From NCBI GenBank assembly GCA_019649035.1, contig BMAT01000721.1, positions 235,933 through 271,989 on the forward strand: a stretch of 36,057 nucleotides of DNA, in the 5' to 3' direction. Position 1 is the first letter of the stretch; each line of letters starts with the position of its first letter. Source of the DNA: Elysia marginata. Lineage: Eukaryota; Mollusca; Gastropoda; Plakobranchidae. Below, piece by piece: positions 35,814-36,057 of the stretch. The notes under the pieces were generated by a model. That model did no database searches. It saw nothing but the letters and a program-made list of their open reading frames with translations, and was not told where the DNA came from. The translations under genes were made by a program, and so were the position numbers.

Positions 35814-36057
35814 TATATAAAGAAAGGAAAGAAATCTCTTAAAATAAAGCCCAACCAGACAGTTTGGGCACAGAAAACAAGCCCGTTTGATACAGTTTTA
35901 AGTATTTCTCTATGAGTTTAAAGCACTGGCGTTGGGAAGATTTAAATAAGTGAAAAAGATTTTTTTCTGAGAAGATTAGATATTTCGTTGCTTTTGACGT
36001 AATTAAAGTCAAACAAATGCCCACATCAGGAATGCTTGTAAAAAAAATAACAACCTC

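Larger units (their letters stand above)
25881..36057. other. Intergenic or very long 3' region, no gene recognised
   Basis: About 10 kb without a recognisable host coding exon on either strand. ORFs here are short and AT-driven. The supported content is repeat elements listed separately; the intervals 26600-29600, 32000-33100 and 34210-35650 otherwise show nothing I can name. Confidence 0.6.

Overview
The window is animal genomic DNA: AT-rich, with short exons in long introns, GT-AG splice sites, animal-type LINE relics, many short inverted-repeat elements and microsatellites. It holds one recognisable host gene, on the + strand: a Tousled-like kinase (TLK1/TLK2 family), the nuclear Ser/Thr kinase known to act on ASF1 histone chaperones. 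The gene style and repeat types suggest a marine or freshwater invertebrate, most likely a lophotrochozoan such as a gastropod mollusc. That is an inference; no species marker is visible.

The TLK gene runs from the left edge to about 25.9 kb. Nineteen coding exons (1473 to 25006) could be placed from splice sites and family similarity. Their phases agree at every junction and the sum is 2,103 nt, giving 700 codons plus a TAG stop. The first coding exon or exons lie left of the window. In order, the exons encode a low-complexity N-terminus with a basic NLS, a PIP-like motif, Ser/Pro/Asn-rich linkers, a coiled coil, the conserved TLK middle block, a second helical region, the complete kinase domain and a Ser-rich tail. 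A poly(A) signal lies about 850 bp after the stop.

The introns carry mobile-element debris: a TA-flanked 551-bp pogo/Tc1-like non-autonomous element, two copies of a 240-bp dispersed repeat, a possible tRNA-derived SINE, a 5'-truncated and frameshifted CR1/L2-like LINE next to a 585-bp assembly gap, two copies of a 106-bp foldback element, and a related 397-bp foldback element.

From about 25.9 kb to the end I see no further gene. This part holds more TA-flanked elements, a second LINE relic on the minus strand, a third copy of the 106-bp foldback element in opposite orientation, a 220-bp inverted-repeat element, microsatellites and a degenerate 25-bp minisatellite. I see no evidence of a novel multi-gene system. 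The most distinctive items are the 106-bp foldback family, with two copies 45-65 bp past the 5' splice sites of consecutive TLK exons, the PIP-like motif, and a possible 12-codon cassette exon that would shift the coiled-coil register.
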